A stretch of 64,000 nucleotides of DNA, taken from NCBI GenBank assembly GCA_007449985.2, contig VIIQ02000899.1:124730-188729 (forward strand), read 5' to 3'. A program made the position numbers and the translations under genes. Numbering within the stretch: position 1 is the first letter of the stretch; the number at the start of each line of letters is the position of its first letter. This document shows positions 12,342 to 25,091 of the stretch, one piece after another. Under the pieces are notes generated by a model. That model was not told where the DNA came from and did not search any database. It was given only the letters and a program-made list of their open reading frames with translations. The DNA comes from Desmodesmus armatus (taxonomy: Eukaryota; Chlorophyta; Chlorophyceae; Sphaeropleales; Scenedesmaceae).

Positions 12342-14298
12342 TCACAGCACGGGTGGGATGTGCACGGATTGCAAACCCCAGGCCTGCAGAGTGTTCACTC
12401 CATTCAGAAATTCAGTAAGGATCATGCCGGTGAACCCCATCATGGCCAGCCTGCATGTGCAATGAACACGGCAACTTAGTATTGGCACATTGCTCATTCT
12501 CACTTCTGGCATCAAGTGCAACTGTCGAAGGAAGTTGCATCAGCTCAGCTCAGCTGACTGCTCTGCAAATGCCCACCTCAGGGTTATGCTTACACCCACC
12601 TCTCTATAATAGGCATGCACGCAACAATCATTACTTAGTATTGTCGTGACACACAATCAACGCAACAATTCTGCCATCTGCATCACCAATGCACAGTCCT
12701 AAAGTTTTCGCTACAGTGCAATGCATCTGCTACAACCCACCTTCCATTCCAGTTCTCAGCCTGAGGTGACCAGGAAATGCCCAAAAACTTGTTGGCGAAG
12801 GGCTCCTTGCGGGTGTAGCCCCTGCAACAACCAACCATTTCAGTCAGCGTCACTCAATCAGGTTCAAGGACGTTTTTGCATATTAATTGGTCAGCAACTA
12901 CAGGCAGCCAATACGCATCTGTACTCAAATCCGCATTCAAGGTGACCAAGCCACTCGGCAGAGACGAAACCTCAAGCATATTGATGCTGCACACACAGCC
13001 ACCATCGTCAGGCTTCAAGCCAGCAGCAGACTGTGAGAATCTGTCCCACCACAAATGACACACTGCCTGTGGCACACAGACGCCGTAGTGCGCAACACTC
13101 ACTTGACAACAGGGGCGTAGCTGGCAAATGCGATGAGCAGACCAACAAACAGGATGCGCCAGGGGTGGTCCAGTGTCTGCTCCAGCAGACCACGACCAGT
13201 CACAGCCTCAGCGTACAGGCCAGCAAACACACCCAGCATTGACAGCCTGCAGACAGCAACAGGCGCAAGGCAAAGCAGTTGGGATGGTGCTGCCAGCATT
13301 GGGTGGACATGCGTTGTAAAAAACACGAGATGACACCGGTGCTGGCAGCACGGGCACGCAATGCCAGGCTGCTTGCGCTGAAAGACAGCATCTGTGCAGG
13401 GGCCCAGCAATTTGCAGCGGCTGTCGCGCAACACTCTCGCTTGCTGCTAGCTGTGATGATTGATTGTCCTTCCATACGGGTTGTTGCACACACCTTCCAT
13501 TGACAGTCTCAGGGATGGGGCCATCAAAGGTCTGGTACTCTGACAGATCCTTTGCAGCAGTGCCCAGGTCAGCACGCATGTCAGCGGTGCGGTCCGTGTA
13601 GTTGCCAATCTCCTTGTAGTGGATCTGCAAGGAGCGGATGAGAGTGCAGCGGTGGCAAACGGCAAACATCAGGCCGTCAGGACATAGCCACAGGCATCAG
13701 GAAAGGTGTGGCTGCAACTTGCAGCTTGATGCATATGATCCAATAGCAACAAGCCAAATGCAGACTGCAGACTTGGCCAGATCGGAGTGGGAAGGCAGCA
13801 GCCCCATGACCCAGGTCGAACAGTGTTGCCATGACAGCGCACTGCGAAGAAGGCTCTTGTTGCATCACACGCGGCACTGCAAAGAAGCACATGTATGTGG
13901 CACATCATGAGCACTCAGTGCATTGGCTATGCATTGTGTGTTCAGCACCCACCTCATCTAGCTCCTCAGGGGTGAGTCGGGTGTCGGTTTGCTTCTTGGA
14001 AGAAGAAGCAGGGAACAGCTGCTGCTGCAACTCGCCTGTGAGATCTCCTTGCTTGCCATCCTTGTCATCCCTGCAGCAGTCATGACAGCTTGTTGCTCTA
14101 AGATGACAGTCGCACCCAAATGCAGCTGCAATAGTTGTGACATTGGACCACACTAGGGTTGTTTGGGTGCTGCACCGCTACAGCCTACCTGAACCGGCGG
14201 ATCACCGAGCGGCGAGCAGCAGGCCGAGCGGGCAAACTGGGGGTGAAACGGCTGCTCAGACAGCCTGTGCCAGCAAATGCGCGCTGCTGGGTCAGCAT
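12342..14298 (-). CDS. Early light-induced protein (ELIP2), six exons
   Basis: Paralogue of ELIP1 with the same intron positions. Minus-strand coding exons: 14189-14298, 13953-14070, 13494-13624, 13103-13246, 12741-12821, 12342-12450; 693 nt, 230 codons plus stop, all phases consistent. The N-terminus (MLTQQRAFAGTG... SVIRRFR) resembles a chloroplast transit peptide. Helix I has ETVNGRLSMLG, helix II ends FASYAPVVK, helix III has ENWNGRLAMMG. Exons 1, 3, 4 and 5 have exactly the same length as in ELIP1 (110, 131, 144, 81 nt), while exons 2 and 6 differ. Upstream in-frame codons exist before the chosen ATG, but the start at 14298 aligns with the ELIP1 start. Predicted location is the thylakoid membrane and the role photoprotection. 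Confidence 0.92.
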
Positions 14299-14400
14299 CT
14301 TGGCGTTGAGAAGTCTGACGCGGTGCGGAGTTGCTGTTGATGCAGAAGAAATGTACTGTGCTTGCAAAAGAAGAACAGAAATCGTAAGTGAACAGAAACG

Positions 14401-14493
14401 TAAATACACGAAGGCTGCTTGATTCCTCTTAATGTACTGGTTCGGGGCGGGCCAGCTGCCGCGCACCTGCCGTGCAGTGAGCTCGATGACGCA
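14401..14493 (-). promoter_or_regulatory. Putative ELIP2 promoter elements
   Basis: A weak TATA-like GTGTATTTA is read on the minus strand at 14401-14409. A TGACGCA core on the plus strand (TGCGTCA on the minus) lies at 14487-14493, about 80 bp further upstream. The core matches the TGACGCA of ELIP1, but the palindrome and the close spacing of the other two ELIP promoters are missing. Confidence 0.35.
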
Positions 14494-15052
14494 GGCCGCC
14501 AAATTTGTGGCGGACAACGCGCAGTGGGGTAGAACATGACATTTCGAGGGCAAATGCAATGCATTGCGTTTGGTTCGTGTATTAAACTCGACAAAAGGAA
14601 CAACAACAGTGCGGTACCACGCGTCAGCTAAAGCCCTGCAAACTGCTTCCTGTGCCTTGCTGCAGGTCACTGTACGGGCAATTACACCACAACCTGACCG
14701 CATGCCACATAAAAGCAACTGCACAAGGCACCCCAGTGGACAGGCGGCTTGTGAGTGTTGTGCTTGCAGCTGGAACCACTGCTGTCAATTTCCACACCCA
14801 AAGCAATTGCTCAGATCACTCTCACACACGGATATTCATGCCAGCTGCGACAGCCTGCTTGTACTGGGTGGCTGGCTCTTGGGTGGCTTGAGGGTGGCGA
14901 CAGGGGCCCGAGATTTGGGCAAGTGGGTGGTGCGGCCAACTGCACAGCACAAAGCAGGTGGGGACAGTAGGTCGGCAGCAACAAACAATCTTCAGCAAGT
15001 GCTGGTAAAGAAAATGCTGCTGCATTTTCCCAGGTCACCTCACGGTGACAGC

Positions 15053-18000
15053 CTACAGGCCCCTCTTCCCTGCTCTTCCCTCCTTAGCAGCGGCTCTCAG
15101 AATTACTGTGGCAAGTGCATCCCCCAGTGCCAAATAGCCGTCCGCCAGTGTTTCCATTGCAGTCCTTCTGCCTTGCTGAACTGCGCAACAGGTAGACAGC
15201 CCCCACCACGCCACCTGGTGTACCTGTTTCCACACCTCGCCCTGAACAGCAGTTGCCCTGTGTCTTCGCTGCACCTGCATGCTGCCCTCTTCATCCCATC
15301 CCGGCGCATGGCAACAGCACCCCCACTAGCACCATGCCACGCGGCACTGCTACCAAAGGCTGTTCTGCCGCTAAGGGGCTTTCATGAGCCACACTGTGCT
15401 GGGCCAGCCAGAGCCTATTGGGTTGTTGAATCTGTGCAGGACCAGCAGCTTTTGTCAACTGCACACGCACCCACCCACTGTGCAATTTCTACTGTGTCAC
15501 AATTTAAACATGAGAGACTTGAAAACACCAAGATCGCGACAAAAACACCAGAAAGAGCGCCCCACCCCCTCCTCTTGCATCACTCACATTCCTCCTGCAG
15601 CTGCCTGTCACTGGGCTTGACCACGTCCACCACCTGGGGTGCAGCACACGGCCCTCCTCCGCCTGGTGACCCCCAGTCAGGCGCATTCACCAGCAGCAGG
15701 TTGATGTCCGGCCCACTGCTGCTGCCAACACAGTCCCCGCCGCCGCTGCTGCGCTTCTTCGCTGCTGCTGCTGCAGCAGCTGGCGCTGTCTCTCCTACTG
15801 CCCTAGCGGGACCAGATGATACCAGGGAGTCACCAGCCGCTGCCGGTGCTGCCACACTCCCTGCTGCAGCAGCAGCAGCTGACACTGCACCACCTGCCGC
15901 GCTGCTTCCTTTGCCACCGGCACTGCTGATCCTGCAATCGCGCCCTACCGGCTGCTTTACTCCCCCGGCACTGCTCACCCTTGCCCCAACAGCGGAGCTC
16001 ACTCTGCTGTTGGCATGCCTGCTGGCAGCACCTAGCCCGCCCAGCCCTCCTGCGCCTGCTGCTGCCTTGGCTGCCTGCTGGTTGAGCACCTTGGCCTGCT
16101 GCTGAAACTGGGAGCGGGTCTGCTGCTGTGCTGATGCTTCTCTCTTGGGCCCCTGCTTGGCGCCAGCCCCTACCTTGAGAGTCACACCTGCAGGCATGGC
16201 AGGCAGGCTCTCTTCTGTCAACAACAGACATGCAGACTCCACTCAAACAGTTGACGTTCACCCATCACCTGACATGTTTTATTCAGACCAGCTTTGCGTG
16301 CAAAGGCAAAGGCTGCAGCATGAATGCGGTTGCAAGGCAAGTTGACCTGCCACGAGCCTTGGTGGCTTCTCAAAGGGTGCTCACGGACATGTCCTTGACC
16401 ATGGAACAGTAGCAGAAACAGCATACCACACAGCAGACACATGCTGTATACACAGGGTCCCAAGTTCCCGCAAGGTGCTGGAGCAGCAGCCTTCCGCCTC
16501 TCAGTGTCGCATCACCCACCTGCAGACGGCTTCAGCGACTGCAGTAGCGGGGGCTGGGCATGGCTGGCTTGCTCCACGTAGAAGGGGTTTGCCTTATCTG
16601 CTGCTGTTGCTGCTGCCTTGCCGCCGCCCGCTGCCTTGCCTGCTGCAGCTCCACCAGGCTTGCTGCCTGTGCCAGCTGCAGCTAGCTTGGTGGCTGCAGC
16701 CTGCTTGCCTGAAGCACCCACAGCACCACCAGCAGCAGCAGAAAAGCCAGCCACACCGCCTGCTGATGTGCCAGCAGTTGCGTCTCCTGCAGCAGCTGCT
16801 GCTCCAGCACCAGGGTTGACCTGCACCTTGAGCTGAGGTCCAGGGGGAGCTGGCAGCGCATCTGGGTTGACCTGCGAAGTGCACACCAAACAAGCATGAA
16901 GCCATTATGAAAACACTGTGTCTGACAGATCAAATGGTTTGAGGTTGGCTGTCCATTTTGTCTGCCACTATGTCAGGTGCCAACATCAACATCAAGACGT
17001 TTTGCGCACTGACAAGCAACCCATACTGCGCATACTCTTGCACAAGCTGTGCAGCATTGAGTGTGGTGCTGCTGCACATGATGCAGTACCACATGACGTG
17101 GTGCCGCATCAGGGCTGTGAGCTTCAAAGGCCCAGTCCATGCCCTCCTGAGAAAACGGGCGCATGCACGCTTGCGGCCCCACCTTGGCCAACAGCACCAC
17201 CTTGCCTTTGCCGTCATAGGTGTACTCCTTGCCTGCAGGACGCACCAGTAACAGCAGCAGCACGCATGTGAGGTCTGCAACGTCAGCTTTTATGGCTGCA
17301 GCACGGCTAGCAAGGGCTGCGCAGTGTTTCAAAACCACATGATAGAGTGAACCAAGCCTGCAGATGAACCCAAAGATGACACCAGATACACAGACCATGC
17401 CTCCACAAAACCTCCGCTGCTATTGTGTGTACCTTTGAGGTCCTTCTGCATGTTGAGCAGCGCTGCCCGCGCCGCATCATCCTTCTGCTTCAGCTCCCGT
17501 ACCACAGCCTCCTGCTGGCGCCGCAGCTGCAGCTCCTGCCGCAGTCTGTCCTCTGCCTCCTGCTGCTCCTGCGACAGGTTTGAGGTTCTGCTGGCCTGCT
17601 TGCGGCCTGTGGCCCGTGCTGCTGCTGCTTGTGCAGGCGCTGTGCTGGAAGGTGCAGCAGGACTGGCTGTTCCGTCTGCAGCTGCTGCAGCTGCTGCAGC
17701 TGTGCTGTCTCCTGCAGTAGTTGCTGCAGCTGCTGCGTGCTGCTGCGCTGTGCTGGGCCTGGACTTGGCAGCGGTGCTACCTGCAGTGCCTGTGGATGGT
17801 CTGTGTGCGGTGCTGCTGCCAGGGCGAGCTGTGCTGGCGCTGGTGCCTGGCCGCGAGCCTGTTGTGGCTGCTGCAACATGGCTTTCTGACTGTGCTATGG
17901 ATGTTCTCCGCGACTGCTGCATCCTGTGCTGTGCTGAGCTCCCTGCTGCATCATCTGCTGCGGAGGAAGCCACTGAGCCAGGCCCTTTCCTGCTGCGAGC

Positions 18001-18423
18001 CAGCAGCCCTGATGCAGGCCTGGCTCGCTGCTCCTTGCCTGCTGAGCTCCTAGCTGCTGCATGGCTGCTGGAAGAGGCTGAAGGCACCCGTGGTGGCACC
18101 ACAGTCTCAGGCAGTGCACCCCTGAGCCAAGCATCCCTACTGCAGGGCTCTGGCTCAGCCTCCTGCTGCCAGCTGCTGTGAGCTATCGCTACTTCTGAGA
18201 ACGGTTGCGCATCACGTTGCAGGTACAGCACGTCCAGGCACTCCAGGCAGCTGAAGCACCAGGTCACCGCCTCCTCGACAGCTGCTGTGTGCAGAGCAAC
18301 ACCTTGCTGCTGCAACTTGTCTGCACCCAGCTGAGCCTCCCAAGCGTCGACCCTGGCATCTTCTTTGAGTATATCAGCACTGTCAAACTCGGGAGACTCG
18401 AAATCTGGCTGCTTTCCACTCAT
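15053..18423 (-). CDS. Low-complexity protein with YTYDGKGKVV motif, five exons
   Basis: Minus-strand coding exons 17433-18423, 17183-17232, 16520-16871, 15588-16214 and 15053-15180 join to 2148 nt (715 codons plus stop) with matching phase at every GT-AG junction. The start is the ATG at 18423 (MSGKQPDFESPEF); an upstream GTG frame is not needed. Residues 1-90 look globular, with a Cys-containing segment WCFSCLECLDVLYLQR. Residues 110-270 are Ser/Ala/Thr-rich, and about 275-330 a charged Gln/Glu/Arg coiled coil (QEQQEAEDRLRQELQLRRQQ). A conserved-looking strand YTYDGKGKVVLLAKVNPDAL follows, encoded across a 50-nt exon, then Ala/Gly/Ser-rich sequence and a C-terminal helix (RTAMETLADGYLALGDALAT). 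The style recalls cilium-associated proteins of green algae, but I do not recognise a family. Confidence 0.8.
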
Positions 18424-20266
18424 CTCAGTCAAACTATGCAGCAGGTGGGACAAGTTGATCGTGTCTTTTGACACAAGTTATATCATAAAATCATGAAAAA
18501 TTTATGATCAGTCCATTCAGGCCCAGACGGCGCAACACCCAGTTGCTGCTTTCAGTAGATCTTTGTCATGATGCAGGGTGCAAGAAGTGAGGAATCAAGT
18601 TCAGAAGTAAATTCAGCACAATACAGGCTTGACGATTCAGCAACTGCAGTTGTGCGATGTTCTGGGTTGTTACTCATCTGATTTGTCACCTTTGTGTCAG
18701 ACGACAGCCTGCTTCCACGCACATAGTATGTCTCTGCTTCCAAGGGTGCTGCTGCCTCTGCAGGTCAAGTGGCTTACAGACGAGGAATGAGTTCGAAAAC
18801 ACTGCCCCTGTTGTTTTGTCCAAGGCACAGACATGCATGTGCATATGTGCAGTTCATTGGGGGCCGATGCACACTCCAAGCCTGGACAAGCCTGTGCCGG
18901 CATGTTTGCCACATAATTTGTCTCGCTGCTGTTCATCACCAGTTTCCCCAGCAGCCGCAGGGACAGGCTGTTGTGCAACAGACTGCAGGAAGACATGGCA
19001 CAATGGCACACACCCACATCACCACATGGCCTCGCATGCAGCACCAAAGGGACTTGGCGTTGAGCCTGCCCTGGTCATGGGTGCATAGCCCAACAATCAG
19101 CTGTCATGCTCTGATAGCCACATCACTCAGTTGTCCTGCCTAGATATATGCCAGCCAACCCGCCTGTACGTATCATGCTCGTAAATGCTGCTCAGCAATC
19201 ATGCCCCCCCCCCTATCACCTTCTACCAATGTTGTCTTGCCAGGGTTGCTGTTGCCCTCCATGCCATGGCACCCGCTTCACCCCAAAAAATCGTTTTGCC
19301 TACCCAAGCGACACCGCTGCATCCAGGACAACATAAGTTTGCTTGCAGGATGACAGGCCCATGCCGTCGAAGCCCACCAGAGTGGGGGCCCACAGCATGC
19401 ACACAGTGCAAGCGCTTAGCGACGGCATTACTATGCAGGCATCTCTGCACCCACAACGGCCAGCCAAACAGTGGCTTCTCGTGCCTTTCCCCCAAAAGCC
19501 CCTGTGGCGTTAATAAGACCACACCCTACAACACAGCACCTGCAGTGGATGCAAACCCTATCTCAGACATGCCACACATGCATCACTGAACCCCTGTACT
19601 ATGTCACCATGATGCATGTTGCACAAGGAGTGGCCTGGCTGCTACACCGTTGTGCAATGCAATCACAGTATGTTGAGGGCAGCTGTCTACACTTCAAACA
19701 CACCACATAACCAGATACAAGCCCTACAGGACGCCAGCAGCCGGCAGGGCTACAACATCTGGCACTGACAGATGAAACCCAGCACTTTGATCTAACAGAC
19801 AGGACACAAACCCACCAAGCAAACGCAGCCATGGCTAAGCCAGAGAGGCCAGCATGTGCCAGACTCAATGCCACAACAAGGCGCATAGGCACCCGTATAC
19901 AACCCAAGGCAGTTCCTGCAAGCAGGCTGTGATCACAAATGGCTGTTTCACGTCATCCCGGCGCCCACTCAGCAGCCAGTTTTGGTGCATCAGCTGCACA
20001 ATCCACACACTGCTTCTGTCCAGTCGGCCAACCCGACTACCTGGCAATTCATATGCGCTGCTGCATCCACTGCCTATTTGGCAACATGCTGCCAGTGATG
20101 ATGGGTGCTATACTGTGCTGAACCCAACAAAGATTGTCGACTGCAGAGGATGTGCTGGGGCTGAGTGCGGCATGCCTGCAGGCCCCTGACCGAGGAGCAG
20201 CAGCACCTTCAGTGTGCCGCTGCCAACCAGATAAGGACCGCAGTGATCAGCGAGGCCGGGACATGC
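18424..20266. other. Intergenic region, no supported gene
   Basis: 1.8 kb that should hold the promoter of the gene ending at 18423 (AT-rich stretch around 18475-18510 with TATCATAAAATCATGAAAAA) and the 3' untranslated region of the gene at 20267. Open frames on either strand show no domain or family similarity. Confidence 0.5.
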
Positions 20267-21540
20267 TCAGCAATCCAGGCCTGTTGCAGCACCTGCACCT
20301 CCACCAGCGGCACCTGTGGCTGCTACTGGAGTGTTGGCCGGCTGCTTGCTGCTGCTGTACGGCAGCAGCATCAGGCGCGCCTGCTTCTGCATGTTCCTTG
20401 GCAGCTGCTGCAGGATGGAGCCCATCAGGCCATGCAGGGAGCTGTCGAGCTGCTGCAGCTGCTGCCTGCATACAAGATGCGTGGACAGGGACGTGCGCAC
20501 AGGACAGGCATTCAGGCAAGGCAACTGGTGCTGGCTTCTCTGCCAACCGGCTTTTTGGCAGCAGTCCATGTGCATGGATGCCCCAACCATGCAGAAACCG
20601 CTCAGTACTGCCTCAGCGAGAGGACGCCATGAGACAGAATGCAATATGCTTGCTGAATATCCTTGCCAACAGCCCCGCGTGCGCATGCAAACTCTCTGTA
20701 TGCCACACAGAAGTGCATGCATACGACTCTTCTTGCCCTGAACTCCCAGCATCTGTGTTCACACCTGTGTTCTGCAAGGCTGGTCAACTCCTCAAGCAGC
20801 TGTTGCGGCTGAGTGTACTCCTGCAGAGTGCAGCACAACGTAGGCAAGTTCACGCATGTTGGCCATGCTTGAACATGTTACACAACATAGGAATGTGATG
20901 CTGTGATGGGGCGGTGCTGATGTTGTGTGCCGATTTCGTGTGCAACATCACCAAGTGGTGCTGTGCAGATTCTGCCAGCTGTTGCAGCACGCAGCACTCT
21001 GGTTACCTGTGAGGGGTGCAGGTCATCAAGCAGCGCCTGGACCTGCTGCAGCAGCTGGGAGTACTGTGTTGCCACCTGCAGTCCCAGGGCCACTGCCAGG
21101 CCATCTGGGGCACCAGCTGCTGCTGCGGCTGCTGGGGCATCAACTGGGGGTGTTGCTGGTGCTGGGGTCACGCTCAGGCGTGCAAAGGAAGGTGGCTTGC
21201 TGCTCTTGCTGCCAGGTTTCTTCTTGTGTGTGGATGATGCTGGCATGACGTAGGACTTCTTGTAGGGGTTGTCGTAGTAGGTGAAGTGGCGCTTGCCAGA
21301 CTTTGCTTTGACAGGGGTGAAGCGCTGTGGTGCCTTGATGCGCCGCTTAGGCAGCTGCAAGGTGTCTGTCTTGCGCTGCTGGTCTGCGCTGTCATCACCA
21401 TCAACGTCCATGCTGGTTTCTGCTGGTTCAGAGTCAGATTCAGAGATGCATATGACATCGTCCTCCAGCGACGCAGCAACTGCTGTAGCTGCTGGAGCCT
21501 GCTGACATGCTGCTGCTGCAGCCTGCGACAGCATTTGCAT
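20267..21540 (-). CDS. Putative nuclear protein with SUMO-interaction-like motif, three exons
   Basis: Minus-strand exons 21007-21540, 20765-20820 and 20267-20465 join to 789 nt (262 codons plus stop); phases 0 and 2 match at the two junctions. Residues about 26-40 read EDDVICISESDSEPA, a hydrophobic VICI core followed by an acidic Ser patch, the pattern of SUMO-interaction motifs. Next is a basic block, PKRRIKAPQRFTPVKAKSGK, then an aromatic HFTYYDNPYKKSY segment, a Lys/Ser-rich linker and an Ala/Pro-rich linker. The C-terminal third is helical and Leu/Gln-rich (YSQLLQQVQALLDDL, TQPQQLLEELTSLAEH, LQQLDSSLHGLMGSIL). A nuclear role is inferred from composition. The ATG at 21540 is the only in-frame one after an upstream stop, but an unseen 5' exon is possible. 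No family recognised. Confidence 0.65.
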
Positions 21541-23051
21541 CTTGTAGCTGCCACCAACCCTTCTTTGGACCTTCTTTGATCAGCAGTGTGTTGACACCCA
21601 GACACCAGAGGCTTGAGCTTGCTGTTGTTGTGTCTGATGAATGCCCCGATGTTGTGAGATGTTGCGCTTCGAAGTTTCATGTAACACTCAAACTGTGAAA
21701 CGAAATCAAGGTATCAATTGCAGATAACGGTGAACTGCATCCGGTTCTCGTTCAAACTTTGGCATTTGACAAGTGAGAACGGTAGACGCTCCAAAAGGCA
21801 TTCCATGCCATCCAACAGCAAGTGAATTCGCATCGTTTACAGCACCACGCCGGCCCTCTTGCCATTTCATGTGCATGCACAGCATTCATGGACATGCTTG
21901 CAAGCAATTTTGTCCGACCAAGAAGACAGGAGGCAGTGTGATTGTGAGTCGCATAGACTGCACCTTTACTGCAACCAGTCCAGGGGCACAGCATCAGCGG
22001 TCTTTCCTTCACATTCACAGTGGTGAGTCACCATTGGTGACACTACACTAGCACCAGCACAGCAGCATTGCCAACCAGGGCCACCTGCAGCCCAAGCTTG
22101 TCCATCCCGCCAAAGCTTGGACACCGAAACATCGGTGTCTGTCTTCAAACTGCTACCATGCCAACCACGAGGCTGGTGCCACAGTTGGGCTGCTCCAGCC
22201 ACCAGGGACAGATGTCGTCAGTGCTGCTCTGCCCCACAACTACACAACCGATTCCGATCCATGCATCCCATGCGCTCCATGGCTTTCCCAAGCCCCAACT
22301 GACGGTACCAATGCTTGCACATGTGTCAAACTTGCATGCCACAGCATGGCAAGACACGACACCGATGTAAACACGCCAAGGTCATTTCCACTCCATGCAG
22401 ACTCTCAGCTTAGGGGCCTCACACAACTGCTGCTGGAGCTCTGCCACCACCTGGCATCGCTCTGCACACAAGCTTGCACCCTAGCCGGGCTCCATTTCAG
22501 ACGCTGACAAGCTCTCCACATGAAGCGGGCTGTGCGCTGGCATTTTGCTGGCAGCAAAACGTATGCAGCAGCAGCGGTGCAGCAGCAGCGGCGCACCAGC
22601 TGAGGATCCTCACAGGCTGCACCCCCCATTGTTCTCCAGGGCAGGCATGTCCTGAGGCCGCGCGGTGCTGACAGAAATGACTGGACAACTATTGCCAGCA
22701 CATGTACGCCGTGGATACAAAAGGCAGCCGGTGCGCCTACCACAACTTGTGACTCAGACCGATGGCACAGCACATCATATGTGCAAACTTCTCTTGCCCT
22801 AACGCAGTCCCCTTCAACCAGCAAAATTGCTCAGTCACCACGACAGTTGGCAGCCCTGGCCGTCCAATGACAGGCTATCACAGGTGCGGCACACAAAACA
22901 CAACATGACAACTTGGCATCGGGTGCAACGGTCAGCACCAGATGCCGGCCAGAGGGAATCCAAGGTGCCGCCGCAGCAACAGCAGAACAGGAGCCCACTG
23001 AACTATGCAAGGCATCACACCCGGCTTGCACCAATCACAGCTGCTGCTGAG
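21541..23051. other. Spacer with a diverged copy of the array's downstream sequence
   Basis: No gene found. The part 22640-22880 is recognisably homologous to 32395-32770 (and 42023-42398): for example GCACAGCACATCAT followed by GTGCAAACTTC at 22764 and 32613, and GTGCTGACAGAAATG in both. This places the same spacer downstream (3') of the first MYND gene as of the younger ones, so the whole MYND-LRR unit including spacer was duplicated long ago. Confidence 0.6.
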
Positions 23052-25048
23052 TCAGCCAGTGGCACTGGCCTCAACTGCAGCACTTTGTACTGTTGCCCCG
23101 CCGGCCTGTGCTGCCGCAAGAGCATGGCACACTGGCTTGTGCTGTTTCCAGTGCTGCCGCTGACAGCCCCGGCAAAAATAGTGGGCCACCCGGCAGCCAG
23201 CACACATGCAGCTGCGGCCATTGACAAGCTCCAGCTCCAGTGGACCCGCCAGCTGCTTGCAGGCCGGGTTGTTGCAGGCACAGGGGAAGGCTAGGCTGGT
23301 GAGGGCAAGGCCTAGGGACTGCAGCGCAGCCACCTGCTCGTCAGTCAGCGAGTCAGTGTTGTAGCCATCGGGCAGTGACCCCACAAAGGACTCGAGCTGC
23401 TGCTGCAAGCTGACCACGTCGTACCCAGCTGCTGACAGCTGCTGTGACACAGGGTTGCATAGGAACTCCCTGAGAATGTGACACAGCACCAAAGATGTCA
23501 GCTGCAGCCTCGGCAGCTGAGCCACAGATTCATCTGCATCCTGCATAGCTGCACCTGAGGTGGATGGTGTCGGCAGCTGAAGATCATTGGCTTCATTAGC
23601 CCCTGCCCCCGCTGTGCTGTTGGCTGCTGTGGCGACGGCTGCTGCGCCCTGCTGCCGCGTTGCAAGGTAGTGCAGCACGCGGCCACTGATGGCCAGCCAG
23701 GGCACATCAGAAGCAGCCGTGGAGCTGGCATGCCAGCCCGGCAATGGTTCTTCACTCCAAATGTCCCCACATGTCAGCGCTGCTGCAACATCGGCGTACG
23801 CATTGTCGGCAGTGGAGGTTGCTGCTACACAAGAGGCAGCCTTGATGATGCTGCAACACAGACCAGCCAACTGCAGCCTGGCATGCTGCAGACTGACACC
23901 GGCTGCCTCTGCAGCTGCTGCACTGCCAGCAACATCCAGAAAAGCGCCACGCATTATTTTACTGTTACTGCCCTGGCCGTATGACATACCGATCAAAAGC
24001 TGCAACAGCTCAGCTGGCACTGATAGCGCTGCACTGTCAGAGTCTGTGCTCGTTGCAGTTTGCTGCGACAGTCGGACAGCTGCCTCACACAGCTGCCCTA
24101 CCATCAGCACATGTGAGCCCAGGTTGCTTGCAGGCACAAGTTGTGCCCACCCACTGGGTGGGCTGGTGCTGTCACGGGGGATGGCAGCACTGCAGACGAT
24201 TTGAAGCAGCCTTACCGCCAGCAGGAGCTGTTGCAAATCTGCAAGTTGCGTGTCTGTCCTCGCTGAAATGCTGCTTGGCGCGGTGCCGCTGCTAAATCGA
24301 CTGTACGCAGCCAAGCCAGGGAGGCCCAGCACAGCTGAGCTGACATGCTCCACCATGGGCAGCAGGTCCTGCAGCAAGCACTGCTGCAGGTCTGCAGGAA
24401 CTGACGAGTAGGACCCACTGGCGGCAGCCTGCGGCAGACGGATGCCAACCATGGCTGCAGAGGCTAACTGTACACACTGTCCAACAGTGGGCCACTGGAC
24501 GCCGCTGTGAGGCTGGTCATGGGCCGGCCCACTGAGTGAAGCTTGCTTGGCAGCAAAATGCAGCAGCAGCGCCGGCACAAGGAATTGTGCCGACGGCTCA
24601 TGCTGCTGCATGCCATGCACAGTGTGCAAGCCAAGCTCAGCAGAAGACTCTTGCTGCCAGATGTAGTCTGCTAGGAGGTGGTAAGTCTTCATACTGCGCC
24701 GCAGGTTGTCAACATGAAGTTGTAACAGATCAGAGCTGTGTGTCAGCAGCTCCGCCTTTGCTGGAGCTGCAACCAGCAGCGGCATGCTGTCACACCCCAG
24801 CAGGGAAAATAGCTTGCCCTGAGAGGGAGGCAATTCTTTGAGCATTTCAGACGCTGACTGTATGATCGCCACAGCCTTGCTGTCAAGGTCATCATTGCCA
24901 GTGCTGGCCACTGGAAAGGTTGGTTGCATGGCTGCTGAGCTAGTGCTACTGACACTTGCAGTTGCTGAGCTGCTGCTGCCGCTGCCACTATGGGCGGAGG
25001 CGCTGCTGCCAGCGCCGCGGCCATTGCCAGTGCTTCCCTTACGCAGGG

Positions 25049-25091
<43 letters not shown>

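Noticed and set aside
14564..16105. 513-codon open frame on the plus strand
   Set aside because: Antisense to exons 4 and 5 of the minus-strand gene at 15053-18423, whose exons join in phase; composition (Pro/Ala/Leu runs) is the mirror of its Ala/Gly/Ser repeats.
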